Shown: positions 41,410-51,860, counted from the stretch's first letter. The stretch: 64,000 bases of DNA from Solobacterium sp. UBA1761 (GCA_002315565.1 DCHD01000042.1:64575-128574); one strand, 5' to 3'. Numbers and translations are program-made. Notes: generated from the sequence alone by a model not told the origin.

Positions 41410-42909
41410 ATGATCAAGAAACTGCTGAATAAAAAGTATGCATATATCCTTGGAGGCCTGTTTGTACTGGGCCTTTTTGCCTATACAACATACTGCACTC
41501 CTCTGGCAGGAGATGACTGGGGATATGCGTTAAACGGAATGAAAGGTCATCCGATACAATCGGCAATAGAATTCTATTACGGCTGGTCAGGAAGACTCTT
41601 CAGTGAACTGTGGGGATTTGTAGTTGCACCTAGAAAGTGGTTGTGGAATATTATCAATCCAATTCTTTTCGCATCTATCTTTATCTTTGCCTATAAACTG
41701 GCTGATATAAAAAAGAAATATGTTATATCAGCACTACTGATAATCGCAATCATGCTGACAGCACAGGAATCACTCAGAATGGAAACTTATTCCTGGATTA
41801 TGGGTACTACCTATGTAATACCTCTGTGTTTATCGTTAATCTATTTCTATAGTATAGATAAAGCTTTTAAAGACGACATTAAACCAAGGTGGCTCTATCT
41901 GAACAATCTTCTTTTGATTGTTGGCTGTCTGATGATGGAAAACATCTCGGCAACGGTAGTCGGTTCAATCTTTATTATTGGTGTATATGCATATTTCAAA
42001 AAGAAAGAATTATTGAAATATCTCATTATCAACTTCGTTGTGGCATTGGCTGCATTTACCATAATGCGTGTTTCTCCAGGAAGCGAATACCGCCTGTTAA
42101 GAGACAGCGCTGCCTGGAATGAACTTTCAATCATTGAAAAAGCCATTCAGGCTTATCCGACATTTATTGACCTGACTTTCATCAGAAACAGATATCTGAT
42201 TGTCCTGATGTCAGGCGTTTTCTTTGCATTCAATCTTTTCTCTAAAGTAAAAAACAGAAAAGCAGTGAGAATTATCAGTGGAATTACAATGTTGTCGGCT
42301 ATTGCAGTTGAAATGAGTTTCTTACTTTTTTCTGATAATATGCTTCTTGATTCAGAAGGATTGTTCTCATCGGTTTTCTGGCCTTGGTACTGTGTTGTTA
42401 TTCTGACTGATCTTTTTGTACTGATAGAGAATGAATACGACAAAGCCAAAGCAATCATTCTCTTTGTGATTGCTGGAACATGTTCTTTAGTAATGCTTGA
42501 GTCACCTATCTTTGGCGATCGAAGTGTAATCTATACTTTGTATTATCTGGCTTGTTTAAGTGCTTTTATCTTTGAAAGAGTTGATTATGATACTGTGCTT
42601 GAAAAGAAAGCAGTAGCAGTTACATGCCTATTTGGACTGTTGCTTGCAGGATTAATCGGTTTACGTACCAAGACATATATCTACAAATATACAATTTCCA
42701 GAAATGCCCAGATAGAAAGACTTGAGATTATTGAATACTATAAGAACAATCCTGATGTTGAAGAAGCTTGGATTCCAAGATTTCCTATCTATACACTGCA
42801 CGGCATTGATATCGAACCTGATGATACATATCATCTCGAAACATTCAAGGAGTATTTTAAACTACCTCAGGCTGCAGATAAGATTATTTTCTATGTAAAG
42901 GATGAATGA
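41410..42909 (+). CDS. Polytopic membrane protein, DUF6056-like
   Basis: A 499-residue protein with about ten to twelve membrane helices. The first outer loop reads TPLAGDDWGYALNG, followed by YGWSGRLFSELWG, matching the DUF6056 group of membrane proteins found in surface polysaccharide clusters. The acidic loop pair (Asp-Asp) after helix 1 is what GT-C glycosyltransferases use to bind metal and lipid-phosphate sugars. It may therefore be another acceptor-side transferase, or part of polymer export. Spacing of 3 bp from rmlB and 4-bp overlap with the next gene place it in the operon. Confidence 0.72.
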   Translation: MIKKLLNKKYAYILGGLFVLGLFAYTTYCTPLAGDDWGYALNGMKGHPIQSAIEFYYGWSGRLFSELWGFVVAPRKWLWNIINPILFASIFIFAYKLADIKKKYVISALLIIAIMLTAQESLRMETYSWIMGTTYVIPLCLSLIYFYSIDKAFKDDIKPRWLYLNNLLLIVGCLMMENISATVVGSIFIIGVYAYFKKKELLKYLIINFVVALAAFTIMRVSPGSEYRLLRDSAAWNELSIIEKAIQAYPTFIDLTFIRNRYLIVLMSGVFFAFNLFSKVKNRKAVRIISGITMLSAIAVEMSFLLFSDNMLLDSEGLFSSVFWPWYCVVILTDLFVLIENEYDKAKAIILFVIAGTCSLVMLESPIFGDRSVIYTLYYLACLSAFIFERVDYDTVLEKKAVAVTCLFGLLLAGLIGLRTKTYIYKYTISRNAQIERLEIIEYYKNNPDVEEAWIPRFPIYTLHGIDIEPDDTYHLETFKEYFKLPQAADKIIFYVKDE

Positions 42910-43841
42910 TGAAATTCAGTATTATTGTTCCAATCTACAATGTTGAACCATACATTGCAAAATGTATTGAATCAGTTAAAGTACAGACTTTAACAGATTT
43001 TGAATGCCTTCTTGTAGATGACGGGACAAAAGATAAGTCAATTGAAATTGCCGAAGAAATCATTAAAGATGACAAGAGATTCATCGTTCTTCATAAAGAA
43101 AATGGCGGATTATCTGATGCCAGAAACTATGGTCTAGAAAGAGCCAATGGAGAATATGTATTCTTCCTTGATTCAGATGATTATATCAGAGAAGATATGC
43201 TCGAAAAGACTTATGAGATGGCTAAAAAACACGATTCAGATATCTGTCGATTTGATATGTACTATGAATATGATGATGGTACAAGAAAGCTGACTAAAGG
43301 CGGCAGTAAAGAAATAGATTCATACAAAGACAATAAAGATATCATCTTTGAGAATCATTCTGCCAATACCAAGATATATAGAAGAGACTTCCTTGAAAAT
43401 AAAAGATTTATTAAAGGATTGTGGTATGAAGATCTTGCTACAATTCCTACATGGATTGCTCTGGCAAACAACGTATCATATGTTGAAGAGCCACTGTACA
43501 TTTACTATCAGAGAAGTGGTTCTATTTCCCACAATGCTGATCCTAGACTGTTTGATATATATAAGTCTATTGATAATATAAAGAGTGTTCTGAACATTGA
43601 AAGCAAGGATGTCTCAAGATTCTATTATTATGATGCACTTGTTGAAACGGTGCTCAGAATCAGGGCTATCAAAGACAGAAGAACAAGACTTGAATATTAC
43701 CAGATAAACACATTCAGACTGGATACCGACTATCCTAAATGGTACGAAGATACAATAAACTACAATCCAAGTTTTAAACAGAAGATTGTATTCACATTAC
43801 TGAAATATAACCTGATTGGTCTTTTGGACCTGATCTATTAA
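42906..43841 (+). CDS. Family 2 glycosyltransferase (cytosolic)
   Basis: A 311-residue GT-A enzyme. SIIVPIYNVEPYIAKCIES at 5-23, LLVDDGTKDKS at 35-45, NGGLSDARNYG at 66-76 and FFLDSDDYI at 86-94 are the donor and metal motifs. The start is one of two adjacent ATG codons (42906 or 42909) overlapping the preceding stop. It is close in design to the transferases at 36015 and 45409, and works on the inner membrane face. Donor sugar unknown. Confidence 0.88.
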   Translation: MMKFSIIVPIYNVEPYIAKCIESVKVQTLTDFECLLVDDGTKDKSIEIAEEIIKDDKRFIVLHKENGGLSDARNYGLERANGEYVFFLDSDDYIREDMLEKTYEMAKKHDSDICRFDMYYEYDDGTRKLTKGGSKEIDSYKDNKDIIFENHSANTKIYRRDFLENKRFIKGLWYEDLATIPTWIALANNVSYVEEPLYIYYQRSGSISHNADPRLFDIYKSIDNIKSVLNIESKDVSRFYYYDALVETVLRIRAIKDRRTRLEYYQINTFRLDTDYPKWYEDTINYNPSFKQKIVFTLLKYNLIGLLDLIY

Positions 43842-43850
43842 GGGGTGACT

Positions 43851-45425
43851 ATGAATTTAGAAAAGAAAAAAGAACTTATCTTTATCGCAATATTTGCGCT
43901 TATTGCCGTTCATCCGATTATTGAACTGGACTATCTGGCATATGAGTTTTTGAATAACATCGGTATTCCTAGACTTACAACACTTGTTAACTTTATTTTC
44001 TATCCGTTACTTGTGCTGCTTGCTTTCTGGTTCTTTGACAGAAATAAGAAAAGAACACTGATTGTATTTGGTATTTATGCCGTACTTTTTGGAGCGTACT
44101 TTGTCCTTCACTGCAAGAACTGTGGTGCAATATTAGAAAACGGACATCTTTATCTTCCTGATAATTTCTATTTCTCAGCCAAAGATGAAATTGTTTATAC
44201 AATTACTCTGTTACTTCCACTGGTATATATCTATGTGTTCAATCTCACTGATATTAAGGATGAACTTCTTGAAAAGGCAACAGCAGTATTATCTTCACTG
44301 GTATCTTTACCTATTGTTATATCCAATCTTCTTATATTCGGTTATTCAACCTATGGCGGTTATACACTGGATAATGTATTCTCATGGTTCTCTTTACCAT
44401 ATGACGCAAAGATACATGAGCCAAGAAACTATTCAACGAAGTTCTTCTTTGAGGAAGGCAATGTCATAGGTATACTGCTTCTGTTGATTCTTCCGATTCT
44501 TTATTATTGTTTCTTTAAGCAGAAAGAAAAGAAGAAAAAGATTGCACTTGGGATAATTATCTTTATCCAGTCAATTGCTATGATTATCTTATCAACAAGA
44601 GTTGCGACATTTGGTGCTGTTGGTGTTCCGGCAGTTATGCTTGTATATTATCTTGTGCTTTGTCTGTTGAAGAAAGAAGAATTCAAAAAAGGCTTTGTGG
44701 CTTTCCTTACGGCTTTGACAGTTATCACTGCTGTATTTCTTCCTTATTGTCCAGCCGTTCAGAATCAGTTATTGGATGCGAGAAGTTATGAATTTCAGAA
44801 GACCAATGATGACTACCTGAATTCTCAGCGTGAACTGGCAAAACGTGAAGTTGATTTTGCGCCATTCTCAGAAGAATGGTTGAACTATTATATCTATATG
44901 TTTGAGGACTATTCATTCTTAATCAGAGTTACACCTCCGGCATATTTTGAAAAATATTATGATTATCACTTTGACCCTAAGTTCTGGGTTGACCTTATCT
45001 TTGACTATCCTTTGGAAGAAAGAATTGATGGCAGACAGATTGAACAGATCTTTACTACCTATAAGTTTGATCAGCTGGATAAAAACGAACAGGCTCTGGG
45101 TATGGGCTATTCAACATTCATGTGGGGTTCAATAGTCATTGAAAGAGACTTTGTTCAACAGTACTACAGTTATGGTCTGATTGGCTGGCTGTTTGTGATG
45201 CTGCCTTGGTTTGTCCTACTTGCCTATAGTGGAATAAAACTGGTATTCAACTATAAGAAATGGACGTTTAAGAACATAACGTTTATGATGATATGCTGCC
45301 TGGGATTCGGTTGCGCCTATACTTCTGGTCATACGCTTGACCAGTTAAGCTGTGGTATGATTCTCGGACTGGCATTCGGTATTCTGATTAAAGAATTAAG
45401 AAAGAAGAATGAAACAGAAGCTTAG
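43851..45425 (+). CDS. Wzy/O-antigen ligase-like polymerase
   Basis: A 524-residue polytopic protein with about ten membrane helices and a large outer loop (about residues 310-430) rich in aromatic and charged residues before the final helices. The block LSTRVATFGAVGVP and the late segment MGYSTFMWGSIVIERDF, then YSYGLIGWLF resemble O-antigen ligase/polymerase family proteins, where conserved residues in the loop hold lipid-linked substrates. It could polymerise the repeat unit outside the cell. The ATG at 43851 with AAGGGG five bases before it is preferred to the GTG at 43845. Confidence 0.78.
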   Translation: MNLEKKKELIFIAIFALIAVHPIIELDYLAYEFLNNIGIPRLTTLVNFIFYPLLVLLAFWFFDRNKKRTLIVFGIYAVLFGAYFVLHCKNCGAILENGHLYLPDNFYFSAKDEIVYTITLLLPLVYIYVFNLTDIKDELLEKATAVLSSLVSLPIVISNLLIFGYSTYGGYTLDNVFSWFSLPYDAKIHEPRNYSTKFFFEEGNVIGILLLLILPILYYCFFKQKEKKKKIALGIIIFIQSIAMIILSTRVATFGAVGVPAVMLVYYLVLCLLKKEEFKKGFVAFLTALTVITAVFLPYCPAVQNQLLDARSYEFQKTNDDYLNSQRELAKREVDFAPFSEEWLNYYIYMFEDYSFLIRVTPPAYFEKYYDYHFDPKFWVDLIFDYPLEERIDGRQIEQIFTTYKFDQLDKNEQALGMGYSTFMWGSIVIERDFVQQYYSYGLIGWLFVMLPWFVLLAYSGIKLVFNYKKWTFKNITFMMICCLGFGCAYTSGHTLDQLSCGMILGLAFGILIKELRKKNETEA

Positions 45426-46380
45426 TATTATTGTTCCTGTATTCAATGACGCAAAACATCTTTGTAAATCATTGGAGTCATTAATCAGGCAGACAGAAGA
45501 AGTCGTTGTCATTGTAGTTGACGACGGTTCCACTGATGGATCTGGTGAAATTGCCAAAGAGTATGCCGATAAATACAGCAATGTAATCTGTAAAAGAAAA
45601 GAAAATGAAGGAATTGCATCCGCAAGGAATTTTGGTGTTGCTCAGGTAGAAACAGAATATTTTGGTTTCTTGGATTCAGATGATTATGTTGAACCTGATA
45701 TGGCAGAGCTGATGTTAAAGAAGATTGAAGAAGAAAAAGCCGATATCTGTTTTTCTAACTTTATCTGGAAATATGAAGATGGTTCAACCAGAATCACAAA
45801 AGACATAGACTTCAAAGATAAAAAAGATATTCTGGTCAATATGATGGCGGTACTTTGGAACAAGATATACCGTACTGAATGGTTCAGAAACAACAATATT
45901 TCATTCCCAGATGGATACAGATATGAAGATGCTTCTGTACTATATAAATCAGTTATCAGAATGGATAGAGTTGCCTATGTCGATAAAGTGTTTGTTTCCT
46001 ATGTGCAGCGTACAGGATCAATCACCAGGACATTCAATGTCAACATCAACGACATGATTCATGTTTTTGAAGATCTCGATGAATACTATAAAGCAAATAC
46101 CAATGGTGAATACAAAGATGAAATAGAATATCTGTTCATCAGATTTTTCCTTGGCAATTCTTATTTAAGGGCGTGCCGTATTATCGATAAAAAAGTCAGA
46201 AAAGAGACGCTTGACAAGGGATGGAACTGTCTGGTTAAACACTATCCAAACTTTAAAAACAACAGGTATCTGAAAAACAGCGGAATGAAGAACAGATATT
46301 TTTCACTTGTTGACAGAAACCTGTATTATGGCAACGTGTCACTGTTTAAAATTGCCTACAGACTTGGAATAATGAAATAA
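45409..46380 (+). CDS. Family 2 glycosyltransferase (cytosolic)
   Basis: A 323-residue GT-A enzyme with SIIVPVFNDAKHLCKSLES at 6-24, VVDDGSTDGSGE at 36-47, NEGIASARNFG at 66-76 and GFLDSDDYVEPD at 86-97. It overlaps the polymerase gene by 17 bp, implying coupled translation. It resembles 36015 along its length, including the C-terminal segment with YLKNSGMKNRYFSL. It likely adds one sugar of the repeat unit. Confidence 0.88.
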   Translation: MKQKLSIIVPVFNDAKHLCKSLESLIRQTEEVVVIVVDDGSTDGSGEIAKEYADKYSNVICKRKENEGIASARNFGVAQVETEYFGFLDSDDYVEPDMAELMLKKIEEEKADICFSNFIWKYEDGSTRITKDIDFKDKKDILVNMMAVLWNKIYRTEWFRNNNISFPDGYRYEDASVLYKSVIRMDRVAYVDKVFVSYVQRTGSITRTFNVNINDMIHVFEDLDEYYKANTNGEYKDEIEYLFIRFFLGNSYLRACRIIDKKVRKETLDKGWNCLVKHYPNFKNNRYLKNSGMKNRYFSLVDRNLYYGNVSLFKIAYRLGIMK

Positions 46381-46383
46381 TAT

Positions 46384-47679
46384 ATGGGTATGAATAAGAT
46401 TGTTAAAAACGCATCATGGATAATCGGCTGCAAGATTGCAGAGACTGTTTTCATGCTGGTTGTAACAATGTTTCAGACAAGGATATTCGGTCCGACAAAC
46501 TTTGGACTTATTACCTATGCTCAGTCGATAGTAACAATTGTTGTACCTGTTATGCAGCTTGGATTAAACTCAATTCTTGTTAAAGAAATAGTGGATCATC
46601 GAGAAAAAGAAGGTGAAATAACCGGCACTGCAGTTACTATGGCTATGATTGCTTCGCCTGTTTCAATACTTGCGGTACTGATTTTCGTTTCAATCGTCAA
46701 CACGGGTTCTACTGAAACTATCATGGTATGTCTTTTATACAGTGTGCTGCTTCTGTTTCAGGTATTTGAACTGTTACAGTACTGGTTTCTTTCGCATTAC
46801 ATGTCAATGTATGTTGCGATTACAATCTTTGTTGCATATGTATTGACTTCTATCTATAAACTTTTAGTTCTCTTTATAAACAGAAGTGTTTACTGTTATG
46901 CGGTATCACAGGCTATATATTATCTGATAATTGCTATTGCGCTGTTATATTTCTTTAAAAAGAAATCAAAACAGAAGTTAAGTTTTAAAATGGATACGGC
47001 TAAATATCTATTCTCTAAATCAAAATTTTTCTTTATCTCATCTGTTGCTGTTGCAGTCTACACACAACTTGATAGAGTATTATTAAAAAATATATGTGGC
47101 GATACAGCAAATGGCTATTATGTTGCTGCTATAACTGTTGTAAATATGGCTACATTTATCTTTACAGCAATTATTGACTCAACTCAGCCTGACTTATTTG
47201 AAAAGCGTTCTAGAAGCAGTGAAGAGTTTGAAAAAGGAATGATTGGTCTATATTCTGTAGTTATTTATCTTGCACTGGCAATGTGTGTTGGACTTACTGT
47301 TCTATCACCGCTTGTAATAAAAATTATGTGTGGTTCAGAATATGGTGAATCAGTTAATTTATTAAGAATTGTCTGCTGGTATGGACTGTTCTCGTTTATT
47401 GGTATTGCCAGGAATGTATATATTGTTGCAGAAGGAAAAGAAAGATATATCTGGGTTATCAACTGCATTGGTGCACTATTTTCATTGGTTTCAAATTATG
47501 TGCTTATCAGCCTGATTGGCGCTACTGGCGCAGCAGTTGCAGCAGTGCTCATTCAGATATTTGTAAATGTAATTATGGGATATGCAATAAAGCCGATAAG
47601 AAGAAACAATCAGTTGATGCTTCAGGCACTTAATCCATCAAATATTCTTGGTCTTTTCAGAAGAGGAGGAAAGGCATAA
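46384..47679 (+). CDS. Wzx-type oligosaccharide flippase (MOP superfamily), copy 2
   Basis: A 431-residue protein with about 12 membrane helices. NASWIIGCKIAETVFMLVVTMF at the N-terminus, then RIFGPTNFGLITYAQS, are typical of polysaccharide flippases of the RfbX type. It would move undecaprenyl-linked units out for the Wzy-like polymerase at 43851. It is clearly distinct from the flippase at 11291. The ATG at 46384 follows the preceding stop by 3 bp. Confidence 0.9.
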   Translation: MGMNKIVKNASWIIGCKIAETVFMLVVTMFQTRIFGPTNFGLITYAQSIVTIVVPVMQLGLNSILVKEIVDHREKEGEITGTAVTMAMIASPVSILAVLIFVSIVNTGSTETIMVCLLYSVLLLFQVFELLQYWFLSHYMSMYVAITIFVAYVLTSIYKLLVLFINRSVYCYAVSQAIYYLIIAIALLYFFKKKSKQKLSFKMDTAKYLFSKSKFFFISSVAVAVYTQLDRVLLKNICGDTANGYYVAAITVVNMATFIFTAIIDSTQPDLFEKRSRSSEEFEKGMIGLYSVVIYLALAMCVGLTVLSPLVIKIMCGSEYGESVNLLRIVCWYGLFSFIGIARNVYIVAEGKERYIWVINCIGALFSLVSNYVLISLIGATGAAVAAVLIQIFVNVIMGYAIKPIRRNNQLMLQALNPSNILGLFRRGGKA

Positions 47680-47698
47680 CTCATTGATATAAGGAGTT

Positions 47699-47707
47699 TG
47701 CTATACT
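47699..47707 (+). promoter_or_regulatory. Extended -10 promoter directly before the 47714 gene
   Basis: TGCTATACT at 47699-47707 fits an extended -10 element and ends 6 nt before the ATG at 47714. An AAGGAG at 47691-47696 lies 17 nt from the ATG, too far to be a normal ribosome binding site. Confidence 0.45.
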
Positions 47708-47713
47708 ATTAGT

Positions 47714-48646
47714 ATGAAAAAAGTCGCTGTATTAATTCCGTGCTATAACGAAGAGCTCACTGTTACAAAAGTTGTGACAGATTTTAAGAATTTCTTACCA
47801 GATGCAGATATTTATGTCTACAACAACAATTCTAAAGATAATACGAGAGAACTGGCTGTAAAGGCTGGTGCTATTGTCCGTGATGAATATGCTCAGGGCA
47901 AAGGCAATGTCGTACGTTCAATGTTCAGAGATATTGATGCTGATGTCTATGTAATGGTTGATGGTGATGATACATATCCTGCAGATGAGGCAGAAAAACT
48001 TATTAAACCTGTTCTTGAAGGTAAAGCAGACATGGTTATCGGTGACAGACTTTCAAGCACATACTATACCGAGAATAAGAGACCGTTCCATAATTTTGGT
48101 AATGACCTTGTAAGAAATCTGATCAACCTTCTGTTTAAAGCCCATATAAACGATATTATGACCGGTTATAGAGCGTTCTCAAAGAGATTTGTAAAATCTA
48201 TGCCTGTTATGTCGGATGGATTCCAGATTGAAACAGAAATGTCTATCTTCTCACTTGTCAATGGAATGAAACTTGTGGAAGTTCCAATTACATATAGAGA
48301 TAGACCTGAAGGTTCAGAATCTAAACTGAATACTTTCTCAGATGGTTTCAAAGTTTTAATGACTCTATTCAACCTGTTCAAAGATAACAGACCATTTCTG
48401 ATGTTTGGAATTCTTTCTCTGTTGTTCTTTGTAATTGGGCTGATTGTTGGAATCCCTGTTATCAATGAATTAGCATTAACTCACTTTGTTACTAAAGTAC
48501 CAAGTGCTGTTCTTGCTGCTGCTTTAATGATTAACTCGTTCCTGCTTTTTGCGATTGGTATTGTTCTTGATGCAATCAAGAATGAAAAGAAATATCTGTT
48601 CCGCTGCCATCTTAATGACGTTGAAAGCAAGATTAACAACAAATAA
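47714..48646 (+). CDS. DPM1-like family 2 glycosyltransferase with two C-terminal membrane helices
   Basis: A 310-residue transferase. VLIPCYNEELTVTKVV at 6-21, VYNNNSKDNT at 35-44 and MVDGDDTYPA at 81-90 are the catalytic blocks; the acceptor-side segment DIMTGYRAFSKRFVK and two helices at about 225-247 and 258-285 complete a dolichol/polyprenyl-phosphate mannose synthase-like layout. It probably makes a polyprenyl-phosphate sugar for the membrane protein encoded 2 bp downstream, which has GT-C features. It has its own promoter, separating this pair from the upstream operon. Confidence 0.87.
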   Translation: MKKVAVLIPCYNEELTVTKVVTDFKNFLPDADIYVYNNNSKDNTRELAVKAGAIVRDEYAQGKGNVVRSMFRDIDADVYVMVDGDDTYPADEAEKLIKPVLEGKADMVIGDRLSSTYYTENKRPFHNFGNDLVRNLINLLFKAHINDIMTGYRAFSKRFVKSMPVMSDGFQIETEMSIFSLVNGMKLVEVPITYRDRPEGSESKLNTFSDGFKVLMTLFNLFKDNRPFLMFGILSLLFFVIGLIVGIPVINELALTHFVTKVPSAVLAAALMINSFLLFAIGIVLDAIKNEKKYLFRCHLNDVESKINNK

Positions 48647-48648
48647 AT

Positions 48649-50505
48649 ATGATTGAACTATTAAAATTTGCTCTGTTGCCTTTTCTTGTATTTGTAACAG
48701 CAAACTTTACACTGATATATTTTTCAAAGAGATCGTTTGGAACCTGTATGCCGATCACTTTGCTTATATCGGTTTTTTTGTTGTTTATATCACAGACCAT
48801 TTTTAAGACGTTCAATATTGGAATACTTCTATTGCTCATTATTTCTGTTGTTGGACTTGGTCTTCTGATTGTAAAAAGAAAAAACAGAGAATATATTGAA
48901 AGATGTTTTTCAATCGGTTTTATCGGTTTTTTGATAGCTTATATTCTGTTTGTGTTTATTGACTATGGCAGAAGTTTCAGTCTTTATGATGAGTTTCAGC
49001 ACTGGGGCAAGATGATCAAGGAGATGTACCGTCTTGATAAGTTCTATCTTGCTGAAGGGAATCTGCTTCTTAACCATCATGATTATCCGCCATTTGTGTC
49101 GATATTTGAAATGTTATGGTGTAAACTGTCGCTTGCTTATTCAGAAGCTTCAGCTACACTGGCTATGCATGTACTGACCTATTCTATGCTGGTACCGGTA
49201 TTACTGGACAGATATTTTAAAGATATTGAAAGAACAGCATTAAAAATACTGGCTTCAATATCGGTATTGTTCATATGTGTCTTTATAATACTGATGTTCG
49301 ATATGAACATCCCTTCATCTTTTGTATCGATATATATTGATATATTGATGCCTGTATTCTATGCATACGGAATTATTGTTGTGCTAGATAAAGAGAATAT
49401 TGATACACCATTTGGTTTTGTTTCGTTGCTTCTTATACAGAGTGCACTGATTCTTTCAAAACAGATGTCAATTGCCTTTATAATGCTGATTTGGCTTTTC
49501 TATACATTGAGAATGATTCCAGGTATCAGTTTTAAGAAAGTTATTAAGTCTCTGGTTGTTCTTGCGGTACCGCTATTAATTCTTGTTCTATGGAGCAGAT
49601 ATGTAAGTCAGTGTGGATATCGGGGACAGTTTGATTTAAGCAAGATCAGTATTACGGGTTTAATCAATATTTTAAGAGGCGTTGGAACTGATGCTCAGGT
49701 TTATACCTACTATCTTTACAGAGGTTATCTTTTAAGAGAAAACCTTCTTAACAGTTATGTTCCGGTATCGTATTTCTTTATGGCAGTTATGTTTGAAACG
49801 ATACTGTTTATACTTCTTGTCCATAAGAAAAACAGTTTCCACAAAGCCGATTTCATAAGAACTACTATCCTTTATGTTGTGGGAACACTGGGTTATCTTT
49901 TGACAATGTATACCTTATACATGTACTGTTTCTCAGAAGAAGAAATGATGATACTGGCAAGTTATTCCAGATATATGAGTTCATTTACAATTGGTGAAGC
50001 ATTGGTTATTCTTGTACTGATATTTGATTCATATAAATTCAGTACAAAGACATTATGTATTTTTATGGTGGTACTTATCGCATTGACCAACTGGAACATG
50101 TATCGTAAACTCAAACCTCAAAGATACAATGAAATCAGTGCTGAAAATGTCAGAAACAAGGCGATAGCAGAAGAAATAGAAAAGTATACATCAGAAGGTG
50201 ATTCAATTGTTTTTCTTTCTAATTCAGAAGAAAAAGACAGTTTCTTCATTGGATATTATCTTGACTATACAAAAGTTGATACAAAACTCTCTGGATATGC
50301 CATTCCTTCTATGGAAGAGGAAGAATATGACAGATGGAGTAATGTTGAAAAGAGAATCATGGCCAATGATTATGTATACATAACTGAAACAAGTGATGTG
50401 CTGAAACTTAAGATGTCGGTATTTACAGATGATGAAATTACAGATGATTCATTATATAAAGTTGAGCCAGATGGCGGTTGGGCAAAACTGATTAAAATAT
50501 ATTAA
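48649..50505 (+). CDS. Polytopic membrane protein, GT-C-like
   Basis: A 618-residue protein with about 12-13 membrane helices and a C-terminal outer domain of about 120 residues. The first large loop carries YDEFQHWG at 113-120, then MYRLDKFY and HHDYPPFVSIFEMLWCK, shared with the truncated protein at 1-656. The Asp-Glu pair and the layout suggest a GT-C transferase using a polyprenyl-phosphate sugar, probably that made by the gene 2 bp upstream. The exact family is not recognised. A terminator follows the stop. Confidence 0.78.
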   Translation: MIELLKFALLPFLVFVTANFTLIYFSKRSFGTCMPITLLISVFLLFISQTIFKTFNIGILLLLIISVVGLGLLIVKRKNREYIERCFSIGFIGFLIAYILFVFIDYGRSFSLYDEFQHWGKMIKEMYRLDKFYLAEGNLLLNHHDYPPFVSIFEMLWCKLSLAYSEASATLAMHVLTYSMLVPVLLDRYFKDIERTALKILASISVLFICVFIILMFDMNIPSSFVSIYIDILMPVFYAYGIIVVLDKENIDTPFGFVSLLLIQSALILSKQMSIAFIMLIWLFYTLRMIPGISFKKVIKSLVVLAVPLLILVLWSRYVSQCGYRGQFDLSKISITGLINILRGVGTDAQVYTYYLYRGYLLRENLLNSYVPVSYFFMAVMFETILFILLVHKKNSFHKADFIRTTILYVVGTLGYLLTMYTLYMYCFSEEEMMILASYSRYMSSFTIGEALVILVLIFDSYKFSTKTLCIFMVVLIALTNWNMYRKLKPQRYNEISAENVRNKAIAEEIEKYTSEGDSIVFLSNSEEKDSFFIGYYLDYTKVDTKLSGYAIPSMEEEEYDRWSNVEKRIMANDYVYITETSDVLKLKMSVFTDDEITDDSLYKVEPDGGWAKLIKIY

Positions 50506-50514
50506 CAGGACAAT

Positions 50515-50559
50515 AAAAAACCGTTCCTATATGAATAAAGTTCATCAGAACGGTTTTTT
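50515..50559. terminator. Bidirectional intrinsic terminator
   Basis: A 12-bp perfect stem (AAAAAACCGTTC at 50515-50526 with GAACGGTTTTTT at 50548-50559) with a 21-nt loop lies between convergent genes ending at 50505 and 50570. The flanking A and T runs allow function on both strands. It marks the right end of the polysaccharide region. Confidence 0.88.
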
Positions 50560-50569
50560 AAATATTTAA

Positions 50570-51832
50570 TTATGCGTACAGGAACCAAACCATCAGGTAT
50601 CCGGTTACTACAGCAGAAATTGTGAATGGGATTGATATCTTCATGAAATCCCAGGCTTTAACTTCGTAACCTTCTTTACGTAGAATACCAAGTGAAGTAA
50701 TGTTTGCACTTGCTCCAACCGGAGTGATATTTCCACCAAGTGTAGCACCGATTAATAATCCAAAGTATAAGAGTGTTGGATCAATTCCAAGCACTGCAGC
50801 AATACCCTGACATACAGGAAGCATTGTAGCGACATAAGGAATGTTGTCGATGAATGCTGAGAACAGAACTGATGCCCAGACAATAAGCGTATAGATTACA
50901 AACAGATTGTCACCAGATACTTTTACAAACAGTTCAGCAATTGCATCAATAACACCAGCCTCTGTAATACCGCCTACTACAATGAATAGGCCCATTAATA
51001 ATCCAAGAGTCATCCAGTCAATCTCTTTGAATACATCTTTAAGTACAGAAGTATTTTTCTTTAACAGTTCTCTGATGATTCCAAGTGCAAGATAGAATAC
51101 ACAGATACAGCCATTGATCATTTCAAATTCAATGTTCAGGAAAGATGCAACTATCAGCGTAACAACAGTTCCAAGCAAAAGGAATGAAGGGAAGTAATCA
51201 GTAACAATGGTTCTTTCGTTGGCGGTTACTGGCTGATTGTCTTTTCTAAATACATAGACAAGAACAAGTGTTGAAACAATAGCACCAACTTCAACAACAA
51301 AGAATAAACCGGCTTTTCCCTGATAAACAAAGAAATCATTAAAGTTCATATTGGCATAACCGCCAAGAAGAATTGAAGTTGTATCACCAACCAGGGTTGC
51401 TGCACCCTGAAGGTTAGAAGCAATCGAAATAGCAATAATTGAATTAACAGGAGATATATGCTGTTTCTTGGCGATTTCAATCGCAACCGGAGCAATCATC
51501 AGTACAGTTGCAACATTGTCAATGAAGGCAGATACAATACCGGCAAATAATGATAAAGCTATAATAGTCCATTTAACTGAATGTGTCTTTTCAATAATTA
51601 GATCTGACATCAGTGATGGCATCTTTGACTCAATGAATAAATAAACTGTACCCATAGTACCGCCTATCATCATTAATACATTCCAGTTGATGGTTCCAAT
51701 GATTTTATTGGCAGGCATAATGCCTAAAACTATAAATAACAAAGCACTTGCTAAAGCTACATAAGTACGATGTTTTGGAAGTGCAAGCAATAAGACATAA
51801 GTAAGAACGAAGATAATCAATGCGATTGTCAT
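50570..51832 (-). CDS. ArsB/NhaD/CitM-type ion transporter
   Basis: A 420-residue protein with about 11-12 membrane helices in two related halves. The halves carry FIDNVATVLMIAPVA and FIDNIPYVATMLPV, the twin motifs of the ion transporter superfamily (ArsB, NhaD, YbiR-like), plus GATLGGNITPVGASAN near 370. Substrate may be sodium/proton, arsenite or a carboxylate; sequence alone does not decide. A strong AAAGGAGG ribosome binding site and an extended -10 element lie upstream. It is transcribed alone. Confidence 0.83.
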   Translation of the reverse strand: MTIALIIFVLTYVLLLALPKHRTYVALASALLFIVLGIMPANKIIGTINWNVLMMIGGTMGTVYLFIESKMPSLMSDLIIEKTHSVKWTIIALSLFAGIVSAFIDNVATVLMIAPVAIEIAKKQHISPVNSIIAISIASNLQGAATLVGDTTSILLGGYANMNFNDFFVYQGKAGLFFVVEVGAIVSTLVLVYVFRKDNQPVTANERTIVTDYFPSFLLLGTVVTLIVASFLNIEFEMINGCICVFYLALGIIRELLKKNTSVLKDVFKEIDWMTLGLLMGLFIVVGGITEAGVIDAIAELFVKVSGDNLFVIYTLIVWASVLFSAFIDNIPYVATMLPVCQGIAAVLGIDPTLLYFGLLIGATLGGNITPVGASANITSLGILRKEGYEVKAWDFMKISIPFTISAVVTGYLMVWFLYA

Positions 51833-51860
51833 ACATTTTCCTCCTTTTAGAAACGAGATT